A stretch of DNA of 38,242 nt from Salinivirgaceae bacterium (GTDB lineage: Bacteria; Bacteroidota; Bacteroidia; Bacteroidales; Salinivirgaceae), in contig PKTE01000070.1 of NCBI GenBank assembly GCA_002869335.1, positions 1 through 38,242 of the forward strand. The letters are read 5' to 3'. The position numbers were made by a program, and so were the translations under genes. Shown piece by piece: positions 9,233-21,820 of the stretch; the stretch's first letter is position 1; each line of letters starts with the position of its first letter. The notes below the pieces were generated by a model. It did no database searches, was not told the origin of the DNA, and saw only the letters and a list, made by a program, of their open reading frames with translations.

Positions 9233-10666
9233 TTAATCATTTCCAGTAAATACATGAAAGAATCCTTTCTTTTCAAACATCCTATCATCTAAACCCCAAG
9301 CCCTTATCCAGTAATAATAAACACCGGAACCAACTTTCTGACCATTATATCTGCCATCCCAACCTTCTTCCGCAGTCCAGTTTGAACCAGTATGAGAAAA
9401 AACTCTCATTCCATAACGATTATAGATGTAGACTTCTATTTTTTTCATTGAGACGGTTCTTAATTTCTCACCATCTTCCGAGGGCACATCATAATCATCA
9501 TAGTTCCACTTTTCGATTTTTGTAAAAAAGAAACGGTAATCCTTATTTCCAGGAACTACCACATCAGGTAGCTCTCCAATAAATGATTTATAAATTGTAA
9601 TATAGAGCGGTTTTGTAATAGAATCAACACAGCTCCTCTCCTCACCGTTTTCGATAAATATAGGACCTTCAGCCCTAAGTTTTACATCATAATATCCAGG
9701 ATACTTATATGTAACAGGATCTAGCGGCTCAAAATAATCAGAAGCTCTAAGTACAGTATCTGCTCCTTTTTTTACTCTTATAGTATCGTTGTAAAATGTC
9801 CATTGATAAAACTCCGCATTTTCTGTTAAGTTTCTAAAAGTTAAATCAACAGGGCCTGAAAACATTAGGTCTTCAGGCGCGTAGGCAGCTGAATCACCCT
9901 CTGCAACTTCAAAGTCTACTTTCACTGCAATGGCTTGATAATAGAGGGTATCAGACTTACTATGCCCTAAACTATCTTCCACATAAACAGTAAACATATA
10001 ATTATCATACTCTATTGGTGGCGTTGAAAAATATTGATTTGCCTGATTTATAGGCGTGGTTAAAGAGTCAAACTCCAAAGAATCAAGTTCGATATATGAT
10101 TGCGAGAGAGGTTCGAGGTAGTAATCTTGCCACCTCTGTACATAGCCATTATCAATTGTTAGATTAAGTGAAACAGTATCCGGATTATAATAATAAAAAT
10201 CTACGCCACCATCGATACCATATATAGCCAATTCGTCGCAGGATTTTTCGTAATAAGGATCTACTACCAGATTATTAAAATATGCCCAAAAAGTAATAAT
10301 TGTATCATAGGTGCCATCTGTACTTTCTAATTCTACTTTATAGCCTCCATCAAATATTGTACTGTATGAAAAAAAAGAGGTATCCGCATGTTCAGACAAT
10401 AACGTGGATATCAATGTGTCCTGATCAACATCGCGGTCGATAGCATACCATTTAATAGTACCTGATTTGCCAAATGGAAAATAAGCTTCTAAATGAAGCG
10501 TATCACTAAAGCCATTTGGTCCGGGGCCAAATACGACATAAATACTATCGTGTCCCACACTTCTATTGTATTTGACTGGTATAACCGTATCTGCATTATG
10601 CGATATTTGCCCATACCCACTCAAAATCAGCACTATCCCTATTAGCGTAAAAAATAACTTCCGCAT
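9233..10666 (-). CDS. Secreted protein with gliding-motility-associated C-terminal / T9SS type B sorting domain
   Basis: Signal peptide; C-terminus IYNRYGMRVFSHTGSNWTAEEGWDGRYNGQKVGSGVYYYWI. Confidence 0.88.
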   Translation of the reverse strand: MRKLFFTLIGIVLILSGYGQISHNADTVIPVKYNRSVGHDSIYVVFGPGPNGFSDTLHLEAYFPFGKSGTIKWYAIDRDVDQDTLISTLLSEHADTSFFSYSTIFDGGYKVELESTDGTYDTIITFWAYFNNLVVDPYYEKSCDELAIYGIDGGVDFYYYNPDTVSLNLTIDNGYVQRWQDYYLEPLSQSYIELDSLEFDSLTTPINQANQYFSTPPIEYDNYMFTVYVEDSLGHSKSDTLYYQAIAVKVDFEVAEGDSAAYAPEDLMFSGPVDLTFRNLTENAEFYQWTFYNDTIRVKKGADTVLRASDYFEPLDPVTYKYPGYYDVKLRAEGPIFIENGEERSCVDSITKPLYITIYKSFIGELPDVVVPGNKDYRFFFTKIEKWNYDDYDVPSEDGEKLRTVSMKKIEVYIYNRYGMRVFSHTGSNWTAEEGWDGRYNGQKVGSGVYYYWIRAWGLDDRMFEKKGFFHVFTGND

Positions 10667-10704
10667 CTAAATGGTCTTTATCAATCTTTTCTTTAAACGA
10701 AAGG

Positions 10705-10740
10705 GTAAATGAAAAAGTACATTGATACCTTTTCATTTAC
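10705..10740 (-). repeat. Inverted repeat downstream of yidC (possible weak terminator)
   Basis: GTAAATGAAAA-N14-TTTTCATTTAC, 11-bp perfect arms. Confidence 0.55.
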
Positions 10741-10749
10741 TCAATTTAT

Positions 10750-12624
10750 TTATTTTTTCTTTTTCTGGTTTTGCATAGTTTGCTGGCGCTTTTGCATATC
10801 TTCCATTCGTTGCTGGAATTTTGACTTCTTCACCGGCTTCTTTTTATTTTCATTCAATTGAGCTCTCAATGCATCATCATCAATCATCTTACGGAAAATC
10901 CATGTTTGTAAAATTGTGATTGTCAATGAAACTAAATAATAATAACTCAATGCTGAGGCATAACTATTAAAGAAGAACAACATAAATAACGGCATAATAT
11001 ACATCATGGTTTTCATACCAGGCATACTAGCACTTTGTGGATTATTTTTATTGTTCATGCTAATGTAAATAAAGTTTACAATAGTCATTAGAAGTACAAA
11101 CAAACTCACATGATCACCATACATTGGTATATTAAAAGGTAAATCAAGAACTGAATCGTATGAACTTAAATCATCCGCCCAAAGAAAACTCTCCTGACGT
11201 AGCTCAATTGAAGCTGGGAAGAATCTAAATAATGCGATTAAGAAAGGCAATTGAAGCAACATTGGTAAACAACCTCCCATTGGACTAGCTCCAGCTTTTT
11301 TGTAGAGCGCCATAGTAGCTTGCTGCTTTTTCATAGCGTCCTCTTTTTTAGGAAATTTCTTACCAATTTCATCAACTTCTGGCTTCAAAACACGCATTTT
11401 AGCAGTTGATTTGAAAGACTTATAAGTTAATGGGAACAATCCTAACTTAATTATAAACGTAAGAATCAAAATAATTACACCAAAGTTAGAAATGAATCCA
11501 CCTAGCCAATCAAATAATGGAATGGTCATATACATATTTACCCATCCAAAAATTCCCCATCCAAGTGGAATTAATTCTTCAAACTTATTATCATAGGATT
11601 CTAATCTGCTAAATTTATTAGGTCCAAAGTAGAATGTAAATTCATAATCATTAACTCTTTGAGCCATATAAGGCAAGTAAGCTTTAGCAGCAACATGTTT
11701 TACAAAATCATGATTTGAAACTGTTGATGTTTTTAAATCAATATCAACAAATGGCTCTTTGGCCACTAAGATTGAACTAAAAAACTGTTGCTTAAAAGCT
11801 ATCCACTTAACTCTATCTTTAATCCTCTTTTGATCATCACTAGTTTCTGATAAATACTCGACATCATCACCCGCAAAACGGTAATAGATAGAAGAGTTAT
11901 TCATTTCCCAGCTATGCCCCTTCTCCATACTTGGCATATACAAAGACCAATCAAATGCCAAATAATCATTTTTGACAACATCACCTAGATTATGTAAGTC
12001 GACTTTAAAATCCATTGTGTAATCATTCTTTTTAAGAATGTATTTAAAGTCCACATATTTATCGTCTCCTGCATTCATACGCAGAACAAGATGCTGTGCG
12101 CTATCCGTTTGAACATTCTCCTGAACAGTAAAGAACATGTTTTGGGTTCTGATTGGAACCTGAGCATTATTGGCTATCCAATTAAACCCGAACATTGTGG
12201 AATCTCCATCAAATAATTTTAAGGGTAGAGAATCATATGTCTGATAGTCCTTAAGATGAACTGAATAAGGTCTTCCTCCAAGGGTGTGGATTTTTATTTC
12301 TAAAAATTCATTTTCAAGAGTAACAACTTCATTATTACCTTGTGCTGCGCTCGCAAAAGGGCCAAATTTACTTACCAGTTTTTTGCTCACACTGTCAGCT
12401 GGCAGCGCTTCAACCTTATCAATAGAGGATTGAGACTTCATCTCAATACTTTTCTTAAGGTCTTCTTCCTGCTGTTGAATTTGCTTTTGTTTCTCTATTT
12501 GTGCAATAGAATCTCTTTTATGTCTTGCAGCTTCAATTTCCTCTTGACTTGGGCTCGAAAAATAACTCCAACCAATCAATACTGCACCTATCAATAATAT
12601 TCCAATAATCGAATTTCTGTCCAT
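10750..12624 (-). CDS. yidC: Membrane protein insertase YidC
   Basis: 624 aa, N-terminal MDRNSIIGILLIGAVLIGWSYF, C-terminal MGGCLPMLLQLPFLIALFRFFP. Confidence 0.97.
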   Translation of the reverse strand: MDRNSIIGILLIGAVLIGWSYFSSPSQEEIEAARHKRDSIAQIEKQKQIQQQEEDLKKSIEMKSQSSIDKVEALPADSVSKKLVSKFGPFASAAQGNNEVVTLENEFLEIKIHTLGGRPYSVHLKDYQTYDSLPLKLFDGDSTMFGFNWIANNAQVPIRTQNMFFTVQENVQTDSAQHLVLRMNAGDDKYVDFKYILKKNDYTMDFKVDLHNLGDVVKNDYLAFDWSLYMPSMEKGHSWEMNNSSIYYRFAGDDVEYLSETSDDQKRIKDRVKWIAFKQQFFSSILVAKEPFVDIDLKTSTVSNHDFVKHVAAKAYLPYMAQRVNDYEFTFYFGPNKFSRLESYDNKFEELIPLGWGIFGWVNMYMTIPLFDWLGGFISNFGVIILILTFIIKLGLFPLTYKSFKSTAKMRVLKPEVDEIGKKFPKKEDAMKKQQATMALYKKAGASPMGGCLPMLLQLPFLIALFRFFPASIELRQESFLWADDLSSYDSVLDLPFNIPMYGDHVSLFVLLMTIVNFIYISMNNKNNPQSASMPGMKTMMYIMPLFMLFFFNSYASALSYYYLVSLTITILQTWIFRKMIDDDALRAQLNENKKKPVKKSKFQQRMEDMQKRQQTMQNQKKKK

Positions 12625-12644
12625 TTTATAGTTAGTTATGTTTA

Positions 12645-16587
<3,943 letters not shown>

Positions 16588-16596
16588 AAACGGGAT

Positions 16597-16642
16597 TTAA
16601 AAAACCAACGTTTGATTTGCTATAAATACACAAATCAAACGT
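16597..16642 (-). terminator. Perfect 12-bp inverted repeat with T-run just upstream of the TonB receptor start
   Basis: Minus strand ACGTTTGATTTG-tgtatttatag-CAAATCAAACGT TGGTTTTTT. Confidence 0.75.
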
Positions 16643-16689
16643 ACAGGCTAAATATTTTTTTGGCAGAAATGGATTTTAACCGGGTAGTG

Positions 16690-18705
16690 CTAATCATCCA
16701 TTTCATCTAAAACTTGCAATTTCTTACGCAACAAATCAATACGCTTTTTCGCTCTTTCAATTTTTCCTTTAATTTCATCTACAAGCGCATTCGAAGATTT
16801 TGAATTATCAAAAAATCCGATGTTGTTTTCGTATAATGTAATTTCGTTTTCCAAGTCTTTGATCTTGTTGATAATCTTATTTCTTTCAGGAGTAATTTTT
16901 TTCTTGAGGCGCTCGTTATCCATCCAATTTTCAATTTTATTCCTGAAGTTCATAAGATTTCGTTTCTCGTCTTCAATTTTCATGCTATCGAAATGCTTAT
17001 TGATAGCTTGACGAAACTCTTTTTGAACTTCATCTTTTTTGTTAAAAGGAACAAAACCAATCTCAGACCAATCTTTTTGAAAATCGCTCAATGTTTTTAA
17101 ATCTCCCTCATCATTACCTGAAAGCTCAAACTGTTTTACTTTTTCAATGAGCTCCTCTTTCATTTTAAGATTCTCTTCCTGACGCTCATCAGCATTGGAG
17201 AAGAACTCTTTTTTGGCATCAAAAAATGCATCACAAGCTCCTCTAAAGCGTTTCCAAATTGCTTCAGAATGTCTTCTTGGAACAGGTCCAATTTTTTTCC
17301 AGGTTTGTTGTAGCTTAATAAAATCAGCAGTTGTCTTTTTCCAATCCTTGCTATCTTTCATAGCTTCAGCTTCCAAGCACAACTCTGTTTTCTTATCCAT
17401 ATTCTCCTGCTCTTCAGAATGTTTTGAAGAGAAGAAATCGCGTTTTGCATCGAAAAAGCCATCACAAGCCTGCTTAAATCTTTGGTAAACCTCACTATTA
17501 TGTTTTTTAGGTGCAAAACCAATGGTTTTCCAAAGCTTCTGTATTTCAATTATTTCTTTGCTTTTCTCTTCCCACTTTTTAGGTTTGACAAGATTAAGCT
17601 TATTTATTTCCTCTACTCTCTTACAAAGCTCTTCTTTAGATTCAAGATTTTTCTGCTGGTCTTTTTTAAGATTTTCAAAAAACTCCTGATGACGTTTATT
17701 AACTTTTACTGTTGCCTCTTTAAAGCGCTCCCATACTTCTTCTTTTTTATCACGTGGAACTGGCCCTATTTCACGCCACTTTTGATGATAATCCTGTAAA
17801 GTTTTAAATGCTCTCACAACACTATCTTGAACCAAAAGTTGCTCGGCTTTTTCACAAAGATCTAATTTTTGATCGAGGTTTTTTCTCAAATCAAGATCAC
17901 GCAATTCTTTATTAATCTTTACATAATCGTAGAATTGCTCAACAGCAAAATGATACTTTTCCCAAATTGATTTTACATCACCTTGAGCAACTTTACCAAT
18001 CTCTCTCCAGCGATCCTGCAAAGCTCTAAACTCCTGGAATGTCTGATTTAGAGACTCTTCTTTATTAATTAAGTTTCTAATGCCTTCAATTACATCAAGG
18101 CGGGCAGCCAGATTATCTTTTTTATTCTGCTCAATCTGATCAATAAAAGCAGCGCGTTTATCTTTATAAACCTGCATAAAATTGTTGAATGCTTCATTTG
18201 AAGAATCAACATCAGGGTTAAAATCTTTTTCTTCACCACCTTCAGCTAAAAATGCCTCTTTTGCTTTGGCAATATCTTTTTGGTGCTTTTTATAGAATTG
18301 AGATTTTATGGACTCAACTCGTTTTCTAATCTTTTGCACCTCAAATTCAGTTAAAAGTCGTTCCAGTTCAGCTACTAATTGATCTTTACTTAGTGCACTA
18401 TAGTCCGGCTCATCCTCATCATCTTCTTCTTCGTAAGGGCTTTGGGCAGGAGGTAAAAGATCATCCTGTTCTGAATAACTATCCATGACTTCATCTTTGG
18501 AATTATCTTCATTTTCTTCTAATTCCGGCTCTTTAGTCACTTCTTGTTCTTCTGTTTCAGCCTCGACTTTTTCATTTTCGTCAGCTTCAACAGGTGCTTG
18601 ATTTTTTTCGACATTTTCATCAGTACTTTGCGCATTGGCATCTGATGCAGGAGAACTACTGTTCTCAGGCGTTTGCTGCTTGTCGTTGAATTCTTGAGTA
18701 TTCAT
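16690..18705 (-). CDS. DUF349 domain-containing repeat protein
   Basis: About five units of the W..IG.VP...../VW.RF..A...FF.....F type; ATG MNTQEFNDKQQ at 18705 preferred over longer ORF. Confidence 0.85.
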   Translation of the reverse strand: MNTQEFNDKQQTPENSSSPASDANAQSTDENVEKNQAPVEADENEKVEAETEEQEVTKEPELEENEDNSKDEVMDSYSEQDDLLPPAQSPYEEEDDEDEPDYSALSKDQLVAELERLLTEFEVQKIRKRVESIKSQFYKKHQKDIAKAKEAFLAEGGEEKDFNPDVDSSNEAFNNFMQVYKDKRAAFIDQIEQNKKDNLAARLDVIEGIRNLINKEESLNQTFQEFRALQDRWREIGKVAQGDVKSIWEKYHFAVEQFYDYVKINKELRDLDLRKNLDQKLDLCEKAEQLLVQDSVVRAFKTLQDYHQKWREIGPVPRDKKEEVWERFKEATVKVNKRHQEFFENLKKDQQKNLESKEELCKRVEEINKLNLVKPKKWEEKSKEIIEIQKLWKTIGFAPKKHNSEVYQRFKQACDGFFDAKRDFFSSKHSEEQENMDKKTELCLEAEAMKDSKDWKKTTADFIKLQQTWKKIGPVPRRHSEAIWKRFRGACDAFFDAKKEFFSNADERQEENLKMKEELIEKVKQFELSGNDEGDLKTLSDFQKDWSEIGFVPFNKKDEVQKEFRQAINKHFDSMKIEDEKRNLMNFRNKIENWMDNERLKKKITPERNKIINKIKDLENEITLYENNIGFFDNSKSSNALVDEIKGKIERAKKRIDLLRKKLQVLDEMDD

Positions 18706-18857
18706 ACTACCGCGGTATTTTCTGAGTTTATTAAAAACACATCCTTTAAACCCTACGAAAATAGGCATTTCATTGAAAATCCTCAAAATATTCTCTATTG
18801 TTTTTGTTAATTTAAATTCTTTAAAGGATTTATAAACACACAATTCCTATGTGACTA

Positions 18858-18889
18858 TTGATTTTAAACGCCCATTTTTCTTATTTTTG
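18858..18889 (+). promoter_or_regulatory. Candidate Bacteroidota promoter of trmD
   Basis: TTG-N21-TATTTTTG, 10 nt before ATG 18900. Confidence 0.5.
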
Positions 18890-18899
18890 CCTTAAAAAA

Positions 18900-19583
18900 A
18901 TGCGAATTGACATTCTAGCAGTCATACCTGAATTATTAGATAGCCCTCTAAATAATTCTATTATAAAAAGAGCTCAGGAAAGTAAAACGGCTGAAATATA
19001 CGTTCACAATTTAAGGGACTATTCTGATGACGAAAAATACAGACGGATTGATGATTATTCATACAGTGCGGGAGCCGGAATGGTATTGAAGGTTGAACCT
19101 GTTTTTAAAGCAATAACACATTTGAAAAGTCAGCGCACTTACGACGAAATAATTTACACTTCACCGGATGGCGAGCAATTTAATCAAAAATCAGCCAACC
19201 AATTATCTACTTTAAAGAACATTCTCATCCTTTGCGGGCATTACAAAGGAATAGACCAAAGAATAAGAGACCACTTGATTACCAGAGAAATATCCATTGG
19301 CGATTACGTTTTAACCGGGGGCGAACTAGCTGCAGCAGTAATGACAGACAGCATTGTCAGGTTATTACCTGGTGGTATGGGCGATGAAACCTCAGCATTA
19401 ACAGATTCTTTTCAGGATGGATTACTTGCACCACCTGTATACACTAGACCTGCAGAATTTAATGGATGGAAAGTTCCGGATGTGTTATTATCAGGTAATG
19501 ATGCAGCAATTGAAGAATGGAAAATGGATCAGGCATTTGCTCGCACTAAAAAACTAAGGCCCGATTTACTCAATGATGAATAA
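18900..19583 (+). CDS. trmD: tRNA (guanine-N1)-methyltransferase TrmD
   Basis: [26 protein letters not shown]..., [12 protein letters not shown]. Confidence 0.96.
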   Translation: MRIDILAVIPELLDSPLNNSIIKRAQESKTAEIYVHNLRDYSDDEKYRRIDDYSYSAGAGMVLKVEPVFKAITHLKSQRTYDEIIYTSPDGEQFNQKSANQLSTLKNILILCGHYKGIDQRIRDHLITREISIGDYVLTGGELAAAVMTDSIVRLLPGGMGDETSALTDSFQDGLLAPPVYTRPAEFNGWKVPDVLLSGNDAAIEEWKMDQAFARTKKLRPDLLNDE

Positions 19584-20832
19584 ATTTATACTTATGAATT
19601 TCAAATCAGTTTTCGTACTCGTTTTCATTTTTCTAAATGGTATTTCATTCTCTTATAGTCAAAATAAAGAGTATGCTGCAGAAATAATTTCAAAGCTATC
19701 TTCAAAAGATTTTTTTGGCAGGGGCTATGTAAATAATGGCGATTTAAAAGCTGCCATGTTCATTGCTGATCAATTTGAAAGGAATGGTGCAACTCCTATT
19801 GGTAAAAGTTATTTACTACCATTTGATATTTCAATTAACTCATTTCCAAAACCGATCACTTTAGAAGTTAATAATACAAAACTAGTTCCAGGTAAAGATT
19901 TTTTTGTGGGTGGTGGCTCTACTGCAACAGAAGGAGATTTTGAGGTAATATACCTTGATACAACAGACTTAAAAACAGCACTAAAAGATAAAAAAAGATT
20001 TGATGGGAAAATTGTTGCTCTTGACGCAATTAACCTAAAAAAAGAAGAAACTTTTTTACTTAATGCTTCTGGGTATATTTTCACTTTTAAAGAGAAAATA
20101 TACTGGCGGATGAGTGATGCCAATGAAGTAAAACCGTTTTTTTATTTCTATGCATTAGATTCACTAATTAAAAATGCAAAAACAGCAACAATAGATATCG
20201 CAAACGAATTTTATCCAACATATAAAACAAGTAATGTAGTCGCAAAAATAAACGGGAAAAAATACCCTGATTCAGCATTTGTATTTACAGCACATTACGA
20301 CCATTTAGGGATGATGGGAAACGTAATGTTCCCGGGAGCCAACGATAACGCTAGTGGAACAGCAATGCTTCTTGACATGGCAAAACATTACAGTAAACCA
20401 GAGAACCAACCTGATTATACGATAATTTTCATGGCATTTGCTGCTGAAGAATGTGGAATTTTAGGAGCTAGACATATGTCAGAAAACCCTATAATACCAT
20501 TATCACAAATTAAGTTTTTAATAAACCTAGATATGGTTGGCACTGGCAGCGAAGGAATCGGAATGGTAAACGCAAAGGTCGAAACAAGGGCAAACAACCT
20601 TATTCTGAAAATAAATAAAGAACAAAAACTCTTTGACAATATCCATTCAAGGGGAGCAAGATGCAACAGCGATCATTGCCCATTTGCTGAAAAAAGTGTA
20701 CCAAGCATTTTCATCTATACAAGGGGTAAAGAATATACACATTATCACACACCTGAAGACAAAGGTCCGGTTCCATTAACAAAATGGGATGAATTATTTT
20801 CGTTACTTGATATTTTCATTAAAACGTATTAA
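19573..20832 (+). CDS. M28 family metallopeptidase
   Basis: [35 protein letters not shown]; overlaps the end of trmD by 11 bp. Confidence 0.88.
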   Translation: MMNKFILMNFKSVFVLVFIFLNGISFSYSQNKEYAAEIISKLSSKDFFGRGYVNNGDLKAAMFIADQFERNGATPIGKSYLLPFDISINSFPKPITLEVNNTKLVPGKDFFVGGGSTATEGDFEVIYLDTTDLKTALKDKKRFDGKIVALDAINLKKEETFLLNASGYIFTFKEKIYWRMSDANEVKPFFYFYALDSLIKNAKTATIDIANEFYPTYKTSNVVAKINGKKYPDSAFVFTAHYDHLGMMGNVMFPGANDNASGTAMLLDMAKHYSKPENQPDYTIIFMAFAAEECGILGARHMSENPIIPLSQIKFLINLDMVGTGSEGIGMVNAKVETRANNLILKINKEQKLFDNIHSRGARCNSDHCPFAEKSVPSIFIYTRGKEYTHYHTPEDKGPVPLTKWDELFSLLDIFIKTY

Positions 20833-20834
20833 TC

Positions 20835-21461
20835 TTGAACAATTCCATTATTAAAAAGGCTGCTGAATATGTTAGGTCAATACAAATAAAGGCCGATGAA
20901 AGTGGCCATGACTGGCATCACACTGAGCGTGTTTGGCTTAACACTAAATATCTTGCCACAAAAATTGAATGCAATACAGAGCTTGCAGAATTAGGAGCGC
21001 TTTTTCATGATATAGCTGATGCAAAATTTCATAATGGAGATGAAACAATAGGAGCCGCATTAACCAAAGAATGGCTTGAAAATCAATTCTATGACAAAGA
21101 AAAAATTGACACAGTTGTTTTTATTGTGGATCATGTTTCATTTCGGAAAAAATATAAGCCCAATCCCAAAACACATCCTGAACTTTCCGTTGTTCAAGAT
21201 GCAGACAGACTTGATGCAATGGGTGCTATTGGTATAGCAAGAGCTTTTAGCTATGGTGGTTATAAACAAAGACCTCTTTACACCGCAAATTTTAAAGAAG
21301 CGAGTTCTACGATAGGTCACTTTTATGAAAAATTACTCACGCTTTACAAATTGATGAATACAGAACCGGCTAAGGAATTAGCAAAAGAACGTCATGATTT
21401 CATGGTCTCTTTTCTAGAACAATTTCAAAAGGACATCTTACCGATCAAATATCTTGGTTGA
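20835..21461 (+). CDS. HD domain-containing phosphohydrolase
   Basis: GHDWHHTERVW, LGALFHDIADAKFH, VVQDADRLDAMGAIGIARAFSYGG. Confidence 0.88.
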   Translation: MNNSIIKKAAEYVRSIQIKADESGHDWHHTERVWLNTKYLATKIECNTELAELGALFHDIADAKFHNGDETIGAALTKEWLENQFYDKEKIDTVVFIVDHVSFRKKYKPNPKTHPELSVVQDADRLDAMGAIGIARAFSYGGYKQRPLYTANFKEASSTIGHFYEKLLTLYKLMNTEPAKELAKERHDFMVSFLEQFQKDILPIKYLG

Positions 21462-21499
21462 CAATAATGCAATTAATTTGTTAATGCTTTCGTGCAATG

Positions 21500-21535
21500 A
21501 AAAAGAGCTCTTTTTTACTTTTTAGAAGTAAAAAA
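21500..21535. repeat. 16-bp perfect palindrome followed by AT-rich hairpin
   Basis: AAAAAGAGCTCTTTTT at 21500-21515; TTTTTTACTT-tttag-AAGTAAAAAA at 21511-21535 (arms 21511-21520 and 21526-21535). Confidence 0.6.
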
Positions 21536-21542
21536 CAATTAA

Positions 21543-21818
21543 ATGCAATTTACTAAAAATCAAGCTGCAAGACTGTAAATCATTTCCAACTCTTTTTTAA
21601 TATCCATTAAGTTTGTTGCAGGATTTGTTACAGGGTCAGTGAGTATGATCTCAGAAGCTGAGCCGTTTAAATTTACCGAGTTTAATATTGAGCTTTCTGG
21701 CGAACTTTCAATATCCAAAGCACATGAGATCTGTACTTAATTAGAATCGTATATCAAAAAAGAGATTGAGAATATTGAAGTTACTATTATCCCTGAACTA
21801 CTGGGGACTAACACTTAA
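21543..21818 (+). pseudogene. Remnant of a cation diffusion facilitator (CDF) transporter
   Basis: One frame: MQFTKNQAARL*IISNSFLISIKFVAGFVTGSVSMISEAEPFKFTEFNIELSGELSISKAHEICT*LESYIKKEIENIEVTIIPELLGTNT*; CDF TM1 fused to CDF C-terminal domain. Confidence 0.78.
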
Positions 21819-21820
21819 AA

